The position numbers were made by a program, and so were the translations under genes. Below, piece after piece: positions 46,801 to 55,477 of a DNA stretch of 64,000 bases (the stretch's first letter is position 1; every line of letters begins with the position of its first letter). Location: contig NZ_SPQR01000005.1 of NCBI RefSeq assembly GCF_004766055.1, positions 124,001 to 188,000 on the forward strand, read 5' to 3'. The notes below the pieces were generated by a model. It was given only the letters and a program-made list of their open reading frames with translations, was not told where the DNA came from and ran no database searches. This stretch comes from Desulfosporosinus sp. Sb-LF (GTDB lineage: Bacteria; Bacillota; Desulfitobacteriia; Desulfitobacteriales; Desulfitobacteriaceae).

Positions 46801-46947
46801 GATAGTGACTGCGACATAGGGGAATTCTACTTCCGGCCATTCGTTGATCCCTAACCCAAAATAGCTGGTAATCCCCAATGCCACTAAGGCTAGAATGGTC
46901 ACTGTGGCGAGAACCGGCCTTCTTAAACTAAGATCTGCAAGGAACAT
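43864..46947 (-). CDS. RND efflux pump inner-membrane transporter (AcrB/HAE1 family)
   Basis: 1027 residues, full length for the family. Typical start ADLSLRRPVLATVTILALVALG, porter domain PGATPEQVENNIAREVEDAIGQVSGV, TM4 with SLSVGLLIDDAIVVIENIERHL (the proton-relay Asp-Asp in LLIDDAIVV), and the repeat in the second half ending GVIMLMGLVTKNAILLIDFAK. It exports toxic compounds in exchange for protons. In a Gram-positive-type cell wall, with no outer-membrane factor gene here, it presumably works with the membrane fusion protein alone. The fusion protein gene lies 11 bp upstream in the same direction. Confidence 0.95.
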   Translation of the reverse strand: MFLADLSLRRPVLATVTILALVALGITSYFGLGINEWPEVEFPYVAVTIVEPGATPEQVENNIAREVEDAIGQVSGVKHVNSHIQEGVALVFAEFTLETVPATAAQDVRDKLGTIRGKLPTDAQEPVISRFDPSAEPVMSLAVSGSMPLTEITTLVNDDIRKKIESINGVGVVNVLGEQLKEVQIQLDQNKMAAYNLTTLEVMNSLGYENLEAPAGNVTTNDRKISLRTSGKIQKMADFNNIPIAKRGGIQLYIRDIAKVMSGVKDPESISFFQGKPTIGVDIIKQSGSNTVIVADDVRKIVEGLKQTLPEGVSLDIVKDNSVNIRGSVNDVIKTIAEGGILAILTVLLFMGNWRTTIISAIAIPTSIISTFFAMKVLGYTLNMMSLMALSLSVGLLIDDAIVVIENIERHLGMGKSPLVAAKDATSEIGLAVMATTFTLVAVFLPLGMMSGITGKFFKQFGITVVVAVLVSLLVSFTLVPLFSSRYLKQQEEHKARGPLGKFLDWFNRQFEIGQDLYARLLGIVLKNRTKSALIVTLLFFGSLGLIPFLGVSFMPTADTGEFSVVATLDSGLTEPAAAQATKQIEDIIRTYPEVLETYSTIKNDQLNIYVQLKNKAVRKRSSFQIISDLRPKLNALSGIQVALNLKGLMQMGKDVQYSLQGDDLDVLETYAEKAQKILETMPGVTDVSSSYKPGKPEENIKIRSAAAADLGVSTGLVASTLHTLYSGTVINQYREGDHNYDVRLMLDPAQRKTLTGLDKIYVPGGNSTPEGQAMISLDQVTDKVFAPAPSEISRSDRKREIQLSANLANLSLGKFEEKFNPVIQELGLPPGYKFVAGGQSSFMGESFTSMGIALVMGVLFIFFILAAQFESYIDPFSIMFSLPLAIIGAIMALFLANDDFGMMANIGVIMLMGLVTKNAILLIDFAKQQRAQGVERDEALVIAGRTRLRPIIMTSVAMIFGMMPLALGLGQGSESRAPMAHAIIGGVITSTLLTLVVVPLMYSFFDDLRKKFRPSTLMTGKKDLAL

Positions 46948-46958
46948 CGACTCTCCCC

Positions 46959-48059
46959 CTACTGTGCCACAAGGGCGATCTTATCTTGATCTTTTAACTT
47001 GTTCATGTTTGTTACGATAACTTTATCTCCCGGCTTTAATCCCGACTTGATCTCTATTTGGTCTCCTATTGTTGCTCCAGTCTCCACCTGTCTTTTTTTT
47101 GCTTGATTTTCCTCGGCAACATAGACATAATAAGCATTCTCTTTCCCACTCAAGGCATATATAGGGATTGCTAAGACATCCACCGGGTTACCTAAGGTAA
47201 TCCGAGTTTTCACGAACATCCCTGGTTTAAGAATATTGCTATTATTTTCGACCTTAACCCTCGCTTCGAACACTCGAGCTGCTTGATTAGCCACTGGGCT
47301 AATCAGCGATACTTCCCCTGATAATATTTTTTTGTCATCATCACTTGGCATAATCTGAACAACCATGCCCTCTTTAACTTGAGGTAGGTCCACCTGCTTA
47401 ACATTTACCGTAGCATAGACGGACGAAACATCTTCTAAAGTCAATAAAGGAACTCCAGGGGATACCATCTGACCTAGATTTACGGAACGATAAGCAACTA
47501 CACCTGCCAGCGGAGCAGTAACTACTGTCTCTTTAAGGGATAATTGAGCATTATCTACCGCGACTTGAGCAGAATTAAGATCAGTATGCGCCACGTCTAA
47601 AGCCAGTTTTGCTTTATCAACATCGTGTGCCGCCATCGCTCCTCCGGCCAAAAGCTTCTGGTATTGCTCATAATCTGCCTGAACATCGTTCAACCTCAAT
47701 TGGGCTTTATGTAAATTATCTAGATTGGTGGTTAAGAGGGCCTGATAGTCTTGATCTTCAAGTGCTACTAAAGTGTCTCCCGCATTCACCCATTGACCGT
47801 TTTCAACGGTTACCTTACTTACTCGCCCGGTAAGCTTAGAACTCACGCTAACTTTGTTTATCGCTTCGATACTCCCATAAAGTTCAAGTGAGTTTTCCAT
47901 TTTGACATTGCCAACATTCTTGACCTGAACTGTCTGAACAGGAGTGGACTGAGGTAAATCTTTTTGCTTTGCCAAAACAGCCTGAATTCGGTATCCAAGC
48001 AACCCTACCGCCGCAATGATGATCAACGAAACGAAGGTATATTTTAATTCTTTTTTCAA
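46959..48059 (-). CDS. RND/HlyD-type membrane fusion protein
   Basis: 366 residues: an N-terminal membrane anchor (YTFVSLIIIAAVGLLGYRI), a lipoyl-like barrel half (LTGRVSKVTVENGQWVNAGD), a long coiled coil (about 100-180), the other barrel half (ETVVTAPLAGVVAYRSVNLG) and a C-terminal membrane-proximal domain ending GLKPGDKVIVTNMNKLK. It is the periplasmic-adaptor class subunit of the RND pump encoded next. TTG start 48059 with GGAGGAG upstream. Confidence 0.93.
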   Translation of the reverse strand: MKKELKYTFVSLIIIAAVGLLGYRIQAVLAKQKDLPQSTPVQTVQVKNVGNVKMENSLELYGSIEAINKVSVSSKLTGRVSKVTVENGQWVNAGDTLVALEDQDYQALLTTNLDNLHKAQLRLNDVQADYEQYQKLLAGGAMAAHDVDKAKLALDVAHTDLNSAQVAVDNAQLSLKETVVTAPLAGVVAYRSVNLGQMVSPGVPLLTLEDVSSVYATVNVKQVDLPQVKEGMVVQIMPSDDDKKILSGEVSLISPVANQAARVFEARVKVENNSNILKPGMFVKTRITLGNPVDVLAIPIYALSGKENAYYVYVAEENQAKKRQVETGATIGDQIEIKSGLKPGDKVIVTNMNKLKDQDKIALVAQ

Positions 48060-48217
48060 TTTCCGCTCCTCCTCTATTCGCCAAAACTGTTAGGGCGCAA
48101 TTATTCTAATTGGTTAGTTTCAACGGGTTCTGTTAGATTCCTTCTATAAAATTCAAAGATTTCATAATTATGTTCGCGGTACTCCCCCCGTGCCTCTTTT
48201 CAAATGGTTATAAAGCT

Positions 48218-48480
48218 TTATATAGCCTCACTCTCACTTATAGAAAGTTCGCTATTACCCTTACTTGAGGCCGTTTCAATAAATACTCTTGAAATTTCCG
48301 GATCAAATTGGATACCGGAATTTTTTTGTAGTTCTTCAAGTGCTACTACTTTTGACAATGCACTACGATAACTTCTTTCACTGGTCATCGCATCATAAGC
48401 ATCAGCAATGATTCTAGCCTGAAGGGGTATTTCTTCCCCTTTCAACCCTTTTGGGTAACCCATTCTCCCATCCGAAATAT
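48218..48480 (-). pseudogene. remnant of an HD-GYP domain phosphodiesterase
   Basis: The minus frame reads [38 protein letters not shown] in sequence blocks typical of the C-terminal half of HD-GYP c-di-GMP phosphodiesterases (normally HHERxDGxGYPxGL, then D-A-Y-D-A-M-T). The first half with the HD metal site is missing, and the DGRMGYP join is not the usual DGxGYP. A short open frame (MGYPKG, 81 residues) remains but lacks a ribosome binding site of note. Probably a dead fragment. Confidence 0.7.
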
Positions 48481-48513
48481 CTAAATAACTGTCTGATACA
48501 ATTGAAGAAATAC

Positions 48514-48543
48514 AAAAAGTAGGGATATTGATCCCTACTTTTT
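48514..48543 (-). terminator. terminator after the FMN split-barrel gene
   Basis: Perfect 13-bp arms AAAAAGTAGGGAT / ATCCCTACTTTTT around a 4-nt loop; 24 bp past the stop at 48568. Confidence 0.85.
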
Positions 48544-48567
48544 ATTTAGTGCCTATCTAATTCCTTC

Positions 48568-48972
48568 TTAGAATTTGACCACTTCAATTGGATCAAACCC
48601 CTTGCTAACCTTAACCTCACCGGAACCAATGTAAAAAATCTCCACAATTGGATTTGAGGCACCTTCATACATCTTTTGAACTTGAGCAGAGACCTTCGCG
48701 AAAGCTTTCTCTTTTTCATCTGCATCCGTCACGAACGTTGCCTTACCGGAAATTCGAACATTGTATCCGTCACTTGCACACGAAAATGCAACATTTGGGT
48801 TAGTTTGCATTTGCTTATAAACATTCTTTGTATTCGCAGTCATAAAATAGAATTTATTTTCTTCTGCAAACTGATATTGCCATCCCCTAACTTCAAGCTG
48901 TTCACCATTTGTAGTCGCAAAATAGCCCGGGGTTCCATCGGATAGGATATCCTTAAGTTGTTCAAGCGTCAT
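48568..48972 (-). CDS. pyridoxamine 5'-phosphate oxidase-like FMN-binding protein
   Basis: 134 residues, a small split-barrel flavin-binding protein: GTPGYFATTNGEQLEVRGWQ, KFYFMTANTKNVYKQMQTNP, VRISGKATFVTDADEKEKAF. Members bind FMN or F420 and act as oxidoreductases or sense flavin/haem; few are characterised. It stands alone between a tRNA region and the RND genes, with its own terminator. GGAGGG lies upstream of ATG 48972. Confidence 0.82.
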   Translation of the reverse strand: MTLEQLKDILSDGTPGYFATTNGEQLEVRGWQYQFAEENKFYFMTANTKNVYKQMQTNPNVAFSCASDGYNVRISGKATFVTDADEKEKAFAKVSAQVQKMYEGASNPIVEIFYIGSGEVKVSKGFDPIEVVKF

Positions 48973-49433
48973 TACATTAGCCCTCCAAATTGAATTTTAC
49001 TTAAGGTGATATAATGCCCCTGCACAGAAGATTATATTCTCAGGCTGTCTCCTTGTTTCTGCTTTAAGGTCTAAGATATAAATAATTCTATTAATATTGT
49101 ACGACTGACACTAATCACTCTATTTTTCATTTACCAAATTTAGTCATTCAAAATGAAAATCAACTAAAATTTAGTTATCTCCTATGATATGTCAGCCTCA
49201 CTTGGACTATTGTTTATAGCTTAGCACCCTTTGTCAGGCCTTCGGGTTATTTCGTTATCTTTATAATTTTATTGGTAGAACTATCGTTTAAAGACGCACT
49301 ATGCTGGTGGTCCTAATCGAAGCATGCCTAAATTTAAAAGGCACTAATAGAAACCTAAAAAGAGTTCGAAGTTTGATCTGCGTATTTTCTGTACTATAGG
49401 TAGTTTATTATTTCGAAGAAAAAGTATTTTAGT
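48973..49433. other. AT-rich intergenic stretch, nothing recognised
   Basis: No gene, repeat or RNA found. No open frame here shows a ribosome binding site or known motif. Confidence 0.5.
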
Positions 49434-49478
49434 AAAAAATTACCCCATATCACTCCTACCTAGAGTAATACGGGGTAA
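49434..49478 (-). terminator. terminator of the tRNA-Lys gene
   Basis: Stem built on TTACCCC...GGGGTAA with further ATA/GAGT pairing and a T6 run on the minus strand (A-run at 49434-49440), starting 17 bp past the tRNA CCA end. Confidence 0.75.
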
Positions 49479-49494
49479 CATTTTCACATATAAT

Positions 49495-49570
49495 TGGTGC
49501 GCCACCCAGGGATCGAACCAGGGACCTGCCGATTAAGAGTCGGATGCTCTACCAGCTGAGCTAGTGGCGC
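49495..49570 (-). tRNA. tRNA-Lys (anticodon CTT)
   Basis: 76 nt on the minus strand. Acceptor GCGCCAC pairs with GTGGCGC, followed by an A discriminator and an encoded CCA (49495-49497). D-arm GCTC...GAGC, anticodon loop CTCTTAA giving CTT, T-arm with GGTTCGATCC. Standalone gene with a terminator behind it. Confidence 0.96.
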
Positions 49571-49705
49571 AAGCACTATATAGAATAATAAACCTATCCG
49601 AATGATTTTTCAAGTAGAAAAGCAAAAATGTCATAACAAATAACTAATTTATCCATTAGTTTTATATGATATATTATCTTTCACGTTTTAGATATTTACC
49701 AAATG

Positions 49706-49762
49706 CCTCTGATGACAAAAAGGTCCAGCTTGAGAAAGCTAGACCCTTTTTGTCATCAGAGG
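49706..49762 (-). terminator. very long hairpin after the lysine-rich small gene
   Basis: Perfect 18-bp arms (49706-49723 and 49745-49762), continuing inward through GGTC/GACC and AGCTT/AAGCT with one mismatch to a GAGA tetraloop, about 27 of 28 positions paired. It starts 20 bp past the stop at 49783. A terminator or a stable RNA element; the length is unusual. Confidence 0.65.
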
Positions 49763-49782
49763 AACAATTCCTCAAAATATAT

Positions 49783-49890
49783 TTATTTAGGTTTTATCAC
49801 TGACTCTACTGAAGAAGATATTGAAGCACTAGGCTTCTTTTCAGCCTTCTTCTTCTTTTTCTCCTTGTTCTTAGGACTCTTATCACCCAT
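49783..49890 (-). CDS. small lysine-rich protein, 35 residues
   Basis: ATG 49890 is preceded by GGAGGT at 7 nt spacing. The product begins MGDKSPKNKEKKKKKAEKKP and ends with a serine-rich SASISSSVESVIKPK. Very basic, predicted disordered, probably nucleic-acid associated. I recall very similar M-x-D-K-S-P-K starts in short proteins of many Firmicutes, which supports it as a real gene, but the function is unknown. A long hairpin ends the unit. Confidence 0.72.
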   Translation of the reverse strand: MGDKSPKNKEKKKKKAEKKPSASISSSVESVIKPK

Positions 49891-49912
49891 AGTAACTACC
49901 TCCAATCACTAA

Positions 49913-50638
49913 TTGACTTAAGTATACTCTCTTACAGATATTACCGCCATTAGCCGTATACGCTATAAGAGTCGTGGACCGCTTAGAAAGCTTCCTAGTG
50001 GTCTCCTACACTACCCCACCCCATTTTTACTAGCTGAAGGAGCGTATTCCGACCACATACAGCCTAGCTTCAAATGCGTAACATTTATATAGCACTATAA
50101 CTCACTTCACGTACTACGCCCAAGGAAATTATATCCATTAACTATGCATATTAATCAATTGTATATAATCGTTCGTTCATGTTACCACTCATTTCGAACG
50201 ATAGCTAAGCGCATCTTCTCTCGAGTCTGTTCCACCGTATACACAACCGAAAGGAGATTCGGCTAACAAGCCGAGCCATTTTACGATGTTTTCGTTTTTT
50301 CTCGAACCATTTTCTTGACTCCACTTCTTAATTAGTTTTTATTCAAATTGTTCTATATAGAACTGTTGGGCATAAAACACATTATACATTTTCTATAAGG
50401 TAAAGAATAAAGACTTCTGAGGAATTTTAAAATTTAATTGATATAAGAAACTTAAAAGAACAGTCTTATATATACTATATAAGACTGTTCTCCTCCAAAT
50501 AATAATATAATATTGCCTTCAAGAATTATAGAGAAAGATGGTAAGTATAATCTACCATGTGATTGAAACATTTTTGGCATATGATTAGTTCTAATTGGAA
50601 CAAGTAAAATCATTTAACATTGAAATGGAGGGGTGATT
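49913..50638. other. noncoding stretch with one strong palindrome
   Basis: No gene is evident. At 50457-50491 there is a perfect 16-bp inverted repeat, AGAACAGTCTTATATA / TATATAAGACTGTTCT, with a 3-nt centre, about 150 bp upstream of the cytidylate kinase-like gene. It could be an operator or a terminator without a T-run. The rest is AT-rich and featureless. Confidence 0.5.
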
Positions 50639-51292
50639 ATGTGTATTGAATTTCCGCTTGCAATTTCAATTAGCCGTCAATTAGGAAGTGGTGGTAGCGT
50701 TTTAGGAAAAAACCTCGCAAAGGAATTAAACTTTGTATTTCTTGATCGAGAAATTGTTCGTGCGGCAGCAGATAGACTTGGCATTCATGGTGAAGAATTA
50801 GAAGACAATGAAGAAAAAATCAATTCTGTTTGGAAATCGTTTTTACTCAACTTCCAATATACAGATTTATTTTATGCTCCAGTTCCAATTCCAATAGTAC
50901 CAAATGATAGAGAGATATATGAGGTAGAAGCTGACATTATATTAAGGGCAGCAAAAGAGAAACCAGTTGTTATAGTGGGTAGAGGAGCTTCACACATTCT
51001 AAAAGATCATCCCAACCACGTTAGTATTTTTTTACACGCAAAAACTGCATTTCGCCAAAAGAGAAGTCAAGAAATTTATAATATTTCTGAAAGCAAAGCG
51101 TCAAAACTCATATACGAGACCGATATTACTCGCCAAAGGCATCTTCATAAGTTTACAGGTCAAGATATGTATGATTTGAGAAATTACAACCTTACTATAG
51201 ATACTAGCATAGTTGGGCTTGACATAGCGGAAAAAATCATTATGCATTATATTCAGTTAAGATTTGGTGATAAGATTCGAGATTATAAATGA
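50639..51292 (+). CDS. cytidylate kinase-like family protein
   Basis: 217 residues of the cytidylate-kinase-like P-loop family (CMP-kinase related, AAA_26 type): AISISRQLGSGGSVLGKNLA at the start with a modified P-loop, then FLDREIVRAAADRL, VVIVGRGASHILKD and the TRQRHLHKFTGQ arginine-rich lid. True CMP kinase is usually encoded elsewhere, so this is probably a paralogue of unknown substrate. Start at ATG 50639 with GGAGGGG upstream. Confidence 0.82.
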   Translation: MCIEFPLAISISRQLGSGGSVLGKNLAKELNFVFLDREIVRAAADRLGIHGEELEDNEEKINSVWKSFLLNFQYTDLFYAPVPIPIVPNDREIYEVEADIILRAAKEKPVVIVGRGASHILKDHPNHVSIFLHAKTAFRQKRSQEIYNISESKASKLIYETDITRQRHLHKFTGQDMYDLRNYNLTIDTSIVGLDIAEKIIMHYIQLRFGDKIRDYK

Positions 51293-51402
51293 AAATATAA
51301 AAGAATGGGAACGATAGAACTAAAAGAGCGGATCTAACCTTCATTTACTAACCCGACTTACGGATTAAATGGGACTAATTATTATCATCAAATGAATTAT
51401 TC

Positions 51403-51555
51403 TTAATTTGATGCCTTACTTAATGCATTTCGAACGGCCTGAAATATTCCGTCACTGGTCTCCGTAGCTCCCGAAACTACATCGACATTCGTTGATTGGG
51501 TTTCAATAATTTCGTTGGGAAGCACGTTAAACACGTTTTGAGCATATCTTGGGTT
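51403..51555 (-). pseudogene. remnant of an FMN-binding domain protein
   Basis: The last 50 codons of an FMN_bind domain, reading AQNVFNVLPNEIIETQSTN then VDVVSGATETSDGIFQAV and NALSKASN. The S-G-A-T motif is the flavin-phosphate attachment or binding site in this family. A stop codon (TGA at 51556) and no start precede it, so the 5' part has been lost. Confidence 0.72.
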
Positions 51556-51597
51556 TCACGGTTTGATAATATTTTATATTGGTGATTTTTTGGTTCT

Positions 51598-51999
51598 TCA
51601 TCGCGATTCTATTTCACTTTTGCTCTTCTGTAATTCGCTAAGACGATTATTAAAATAAGTTTTGACTTGCTCAACATATTCCGGTTTTAGAGTAAATTTA
51701 CTGAAGTAACAACTAAAATCTCTATCCATGCCGTAAGTCCCATACTCAGCCCATTCCTCATCAAGCGTACAAGTTGCTTTAATCTGATCGTACAAATAAC
51801 TAGAGTTTGAAAATTTTTCAAACAGATTATGTAACTCGTTATCTATCTGTTGATGCGGCAGAAAAAGATTAAAAGGCTTTTTATAGTCGCCATATTTATA
51901 TGTATCTTCTTCTTCCCAGACAAAAGGTTTTTCGCAAGATTCCAAGATAGCTTGACAGGTTTTAATCATCTTTTCTTTATTTCCTATCTCCAAGGACAT
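51598..51999 (-). CDS. hypothetical protein, 133 residues
   Basis: Soluble, charged protein with no membrane segment or known motif: MSLEIGNKEKMIKTCQAILE, WEEEDTYKYGDYKKPFNLFL, and a C-terminal helix KTYFNNRLSELQKSKSEIES. GAGGTG lies upstream of ATG 51999. It is transcribed opposite the siroheme reductase gene and follows the FMN-binding remnant. I do not recognise it. Confidence 0.6.
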   Translation of the reverse strand: MSLEIGNKEKMIKTCQAILESCEKPFVWEEEDTYKYGDYKKPFNLFLPHQQIDNELHNLFEKFSNSSYLYDQIKATCTLDEEWAEYGTYGMDRDFSCYFSKFTLKPEYVEQVKTYFNNRLSELQKSKSEIESR

Positions 52000-52346
52000 C
52001 TTTTAACACCTCTAAAATTTATTTTATTCATTTATTATACAATGATATAGTACAAAAATGAACTTTATGGTTTATTATGAAAGTTTTCAATAGGGAGAAA
52101 GTTTAAAGCAAGATGGAAAACAACGGTTCATATTCTCAGCAAAGTGCTGGAATGGTTTATCCATTGCACCACAAAACATAGAATATCGTCAGGCTATCGC
52201 ACTGTTCTATATCCATAGTTGAAAAGAGTTTCTAAGCAAAGATGAGGTAATTACCATATATTGAGGCTATGATAATACTTCTTTTCATAGTATTCTTCAA
52301 GTATGTTTATATCCCAGTATTTATCTATGTTTAGGGGGCATTGATT

Positions 52347-53969
52347 ATGAACCAAGTCTGGGTAAAGGATTATCATGAACTCAACGACTTTGAAAAGCTA
52401 AAGCTATCAAAAGATGGCTTAGATATCGTTGAAAAAATTCCGGATTACAAAGAATCTGGATTTGAAACTATAGATCCTAAAGAGCGGGATCTCTTAAAAT
52501 GGGCAGGGGTGAATGTCCAAAAACCGCGGGATGCTGGATATTTTTTAATGCGTGTAAAAATTCCCAGTGGAGTAATGAATTCAAATCAAGCCCGTGTCTT
52601 AGCAAATATCGCAAAAGATTATGGTCGGGGAATTCTGGATTTAACGACTCGTCAAGCTTTCCAGTTTCATTGGCTTACGATAGAAAATATCCCTATAGTT
52701 ATGAACATCTTGAATAAATTCCAATTGCATACTATCGGGTCCGAAGGAGACTGTCCTCGAACAATTATAGGGAACCCCCTTGCGGGAATAGACCCTAATG
52801 AAACGATCGATACCCGAGTGATTGTACAGGAGGTTTTTGAATATTTTCAGGGAAACAGAGAGTTTTCAAATCTCCCGCGGAAGTTCAAAATTTCTATTTC
52901 GACAAATGTGTACAATACTGGGCATGCACAAATCAACGATCTAGCATTTACACCGGCGGTTAAAAAAGATGGCAAAAATAATATTTACGGATTTCATGTT
53001 TATGTTGGCGGTGGTTTATCGGCAAAACCCTATCTTGCCCAAAAGTTGAATCTATTTGTTTATCCCCATGAAGTGTTAAAGGTTTCAATTGCTGTTACAA
53101 CTCTTTTTAGAGATTATGGTTATAGAAAGAATCGTCGACACGCGAGGCTTAAATTTCTCTTTGCAGATTGGGGCAGAGACAAGTTTGAAACCGAGCTTTT
53201 AAAACTAACTGGCCCTCTTGAAACCAGTGGAATAGACTTAACTTGCGGCTGGAATGCGGGATATTTTTACGGTGTTCATCCTCAAAAACAATTAGGGCTC
53301 AACTATGTAGGGTTATCCGTACCTCTAGGTCGGTTATCTGCGAAAGATCTACTTGAAGTCGCGCAATGTGCCGATAAGTACGGAGATGGTTCCATTCGGA
53401 CGTGTCTTTCGAAAAATCTAGTGCTTGGTAATATACCGACTGAAAATATAGAGGCCCTCCTAGCGGAAAAGATCATCAAACGTTTTACACCGAATCCAAA
53501 GCCCTTTGTGGGATACACTGTTTCTTGTACTGGAAAGGAATTCTGCAATTTAGCTTTAGTTGAAACAAAAGAGTTTGCTTTGAGATTGGCACAAACCCTT
53601 GATGAAAAGGTTGAGTTAGATACTCCACTTCGAATCCATGTGAATGGCTGCCCTAATTCTTGTGGGCAATTACAAATTGCTGATATTGGATTAAGAGGTA
53701 CAATGGGAAAGCTAAATGGTAAGACTGTCGAGAAATTCGAACTATCGATTGGAGGAAGCCTCGGAATGAATGCTGGCTTTGCAACAGCCCTCCAAGGGGC
53801 GGTCTCAGCCGAAAAGGTTGAAGAGGTTTTGGAGGACTTTATTAGCTTCTATAAAAATAAAAGACTTCCCCAGGAGTCATTTCATGATTTTGTTTCTCGG
53901 TTTGGATCTCAAGCCTTTCAGGAACTTCTTACCCCTTATACAGAGTTCCTAGGATTAGCTAGTAAATAG
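52347..53969 (+). CDS. siroheme nitrite/sulfite reductase
   Basis: 540 residues with the two-fold nitrite/sulfite reductase plan: ferredoxin-like half-domains (GYFLMRVKIPSGVMNSNQAR), the siroheme region RQAFQFHW and IIGNPLAG, then the 4Fe-4S-siroheme cysteines in SCTGKEFCNLALVETK (C-x5-C) and HVNGCPNSCGQ (C-x3-C). It reduces nitrite to ammonia or sulfite to sulfide with ferredoxin as donor. The two cannot be told apart here, but the NirA-like length and single-chain form fit an assimilatory enzyme. It is a lone gene with its own terminator. ATG 52347 with AGGGGG upstream is preferred to TTG 52341. Confidence 0.9.
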   Translation: MNQVWVKDYHELNDFEKLKLSKDGLDIVEKIPDYKESGFETIDPKERDLLKWAGVNVQKPRDAGYFLMRVKIPSGVMNSNQARVLANIAKDYGRGILDLTTRQAFQFHWLTIENIPIVMNILNKFQLHTIGSEGDCPRTIIGNPLAGIDPNETIDTRVIVQEVFEYFQGNREFSNLPRKFKISISTNVYNTGHAQINDLAFTPAVKKDGKNNIYGFHVYVGGGLSAKPYLAQKLNLFVYPHEVLKVSIAVTTLFRDYGYRKNRRHARLKFLFADWGRDKFETELLKLTGPLETSGIDLTCGWNAGYFYGVHPQKQLGLNYVGLSVPLGRLSAKDLLEVAQCADKYGDGSIRTCLSKNLVLGNIPTENIEALLAEKIIKRFTPNPKPFVGYTVSCTGKEFCNLALVETKEFALRLAQTLDEKVELDTPLRIHVNGCPNSCGQLQIADIGLRGTMGKLNGKTVEKFELSIGGSLGMNAGFATALQGAVSAEKVEEVLEDFISFYKNKRLPQESFHDFVSRFGSQAFQELLTPYTEFLGLASK

Positions 53970-54000
53970 ATTATGTTTCTCCATTAGTAAATTTATAAAG

Positions 54001-54026
54001 CGGCTGGTTGATACCAACCGTTTTTT
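54001..54026 (+). terminator. terminator after the siroheme reductase gene
   Basis: Stem CGGCTGGT / ACCAACCG (one G-U) with a TGAT loop and six Ts, 31 bp past the stop. Confidence 0.8.
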
Positions 54027-54258
54027 CTGTAGCAGGAGGTTAAAAACTGGCACCTGTATTATTTACCATTGGGGATTTCTTACTGCGATCTCCGACTACT
54101 TTAATAGTAGAGCATATTTAATAGAAAGAAGAGTAAGCACGGTTCGGTGGCGAGGGCAGCAAGGTCAATAGCCCACAGCTAGCCGTCTACACCACGCATA
54201 CTACACTTCCAAATTGGTTGGTCGGGGTTTGTTTATCTAGATATTCTTTAAGCTCAAA

Positions 54259-55077
54259 TCAGAGCCTTTCGTAGGTTTCCTTTAGTAATAGTGCATCTTT
54301 CTCCACCATAGGGCCTTCAGATATGATACAACCTTTTACATTGAAGTACCTTATAGCCTTCAGGCAATCCACATAATTAAAGTCACTTTGTAGCAACGGG
54401 AGATGGTTCCGCTCACCTTTTTCATTGTAATTTACTCCTCCCATATGAATATGTAAGTCTTCCAAAGCCGATTTTCCGAGTTCATCTGAAACATACTGAA
54501 GTATTATAGCAAAATCATTAAGCCCTTTTAGTTTGCCGTTGTATCTTGCGTGTATATGTGAAAAATCAATACACAATTTACACGAGCTAATTTCTTTACA
54601 CAAAGACACTAGCTCCTCAAGGGTGCCGAATTGTGTTCCCTTACCAGTTGTCTCTAATCTATAATCTACCCCGGTTAGGGGAAGACGTAATAAATTGTCC
54701 CTTATGGTATGATACGCACCCTCTTTGGAGTCTTCCAAGTAAAAGCCTGGATGAAAGACTAGACTCCTCCCCCCAACTTTGGACAACCCTTCCAGAGCTT
54801 TTAAGATCCTTTCTATGGATTGTTCCTGTTTATCCGCCTCATTTGCATTTAAATTTATGTAGTGCGAGCCATGTGCTGATAAGTAAAAATTATTTTTTAA
54901 CTTAGCTTGTAATATAAGGCTATTATTGTTATCCGTAACATTAACGTTTCTGACAAAAAGAAGTTCCATTGCATCAAGCCCTATTGACTTAGCATAGTCT
55001 ATCCCACTAGCATAATTAAATTTAGTGGAACCGTTTCCTAGCGGAAGACCAGATATGCCAAATAAAAGTGTATCCAT
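54259..55077 (-). CDS. TIM-barrel protein of the endonuclease IV / xylose isomerase-like family
   Basis: About 272 residues: LLFGISGLPLGNGSTKFNYA, GLDAMELLFVRNV, FYLSAHGSHYINLNAN, SLVFHPGFYL, LCIDFSHIHARYNG and LHIHMGGVNYNEKGERNHLP. The pattern of metal-binding histidines and glutamates matches AP-endonuclease family 2 (Nfo-like) proteins, which cut DNA at abasic sites, but sugar isomerase relatives look alike. Frame opens at 55086 (MMIMD); I take ATG 55077 because the AAAAGG is too close to the first ATGs. A remnant of an endonuclease III gene lies directly upstream in the same direction. Confidence 0.8.
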   Translation of the reverse strand: MDTLLFGISGLPLGNGSTKFNYASGIDYAKSIGLDAMELLFVRNVNVTDNNNSLILQAKLKNNFYLSAHGSHYINLNANEADKQEQSIERILKALEGLSKVGGRSLVFHPGFYLEDSKEGAYHTIRDNLLRLPLTGVDYRLETTGKGTQFGTLEELVSLCKEISSCKLCIDFSHIHARYNGKLKGLNDFAIILQYVSDELGKSALEDLHIHMGGVNYNEKGERNHLPLLQSDFNYVDCLKAIRYFNVKGCIISEGPMVEKDALLLKETYERL

Positions 55078-55153
55078 TATCATCATCCTTTTTGACCTAA
55101 AGGCTAACCAATTTCACTAGGATCCATTTTAGAGTAATCCATCTCACATATCA

Positions 55154-55246
55154 TTATGTCCAAATATCAATCACACTTTTGACTTCTTTTTTACAGAATT
55201 CTGCGAAGGGGCAGATGTTACACTTTGTGTTATGAGGATGGCAATA
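55154..55246 (-). pseudogene. remnant of an endonuclease III-type C-terminus
   Basis: The minus frame reads YCHPHNTKCNICPFAEFCKK before a stop, giving C-x6-C-x2-C-x5-C, the 4Fe-4S loop of the endonuclease III/MutY family. A stop codon precedes it and the helix-hairpin-helix and catalytic parts are missing. About 30 codons long. Confidence 0.55.
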
Positions 55247-55477
55247 CTATCTAATTTTAGCTCTAGTACCTTTATTAATACACGCCAAATCAAACTTAGA
55301 GTTGATTAGAGGAGTTTTATTTTATTATATGAGTATCCGATACATACCACATCGATTAGATGACATTTGGAAACTATTATATGCATAGCAATATGACTTT
55401 GAGGCACATTAATTGAGCCAGCCAGCGGCTAAGTGGCCGTTAACTAATACTTTTTCAAACAGAAAGGATGCATTATT

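Noticed and set aside
47283-47300. B12 riboswitch box (GCCACTG)
   Set aside because: The match lies inside the membrane fusion protein coding sequence, with no riboswitch structure. I found no cobalamin riboswitch upstream of any corrinoid gene.
52080-52340. Possible transposase fragment upstream of the siroheme reductase
   Set aside because: Translations in all frames give short pieces broken by stops with no recognisable motif.
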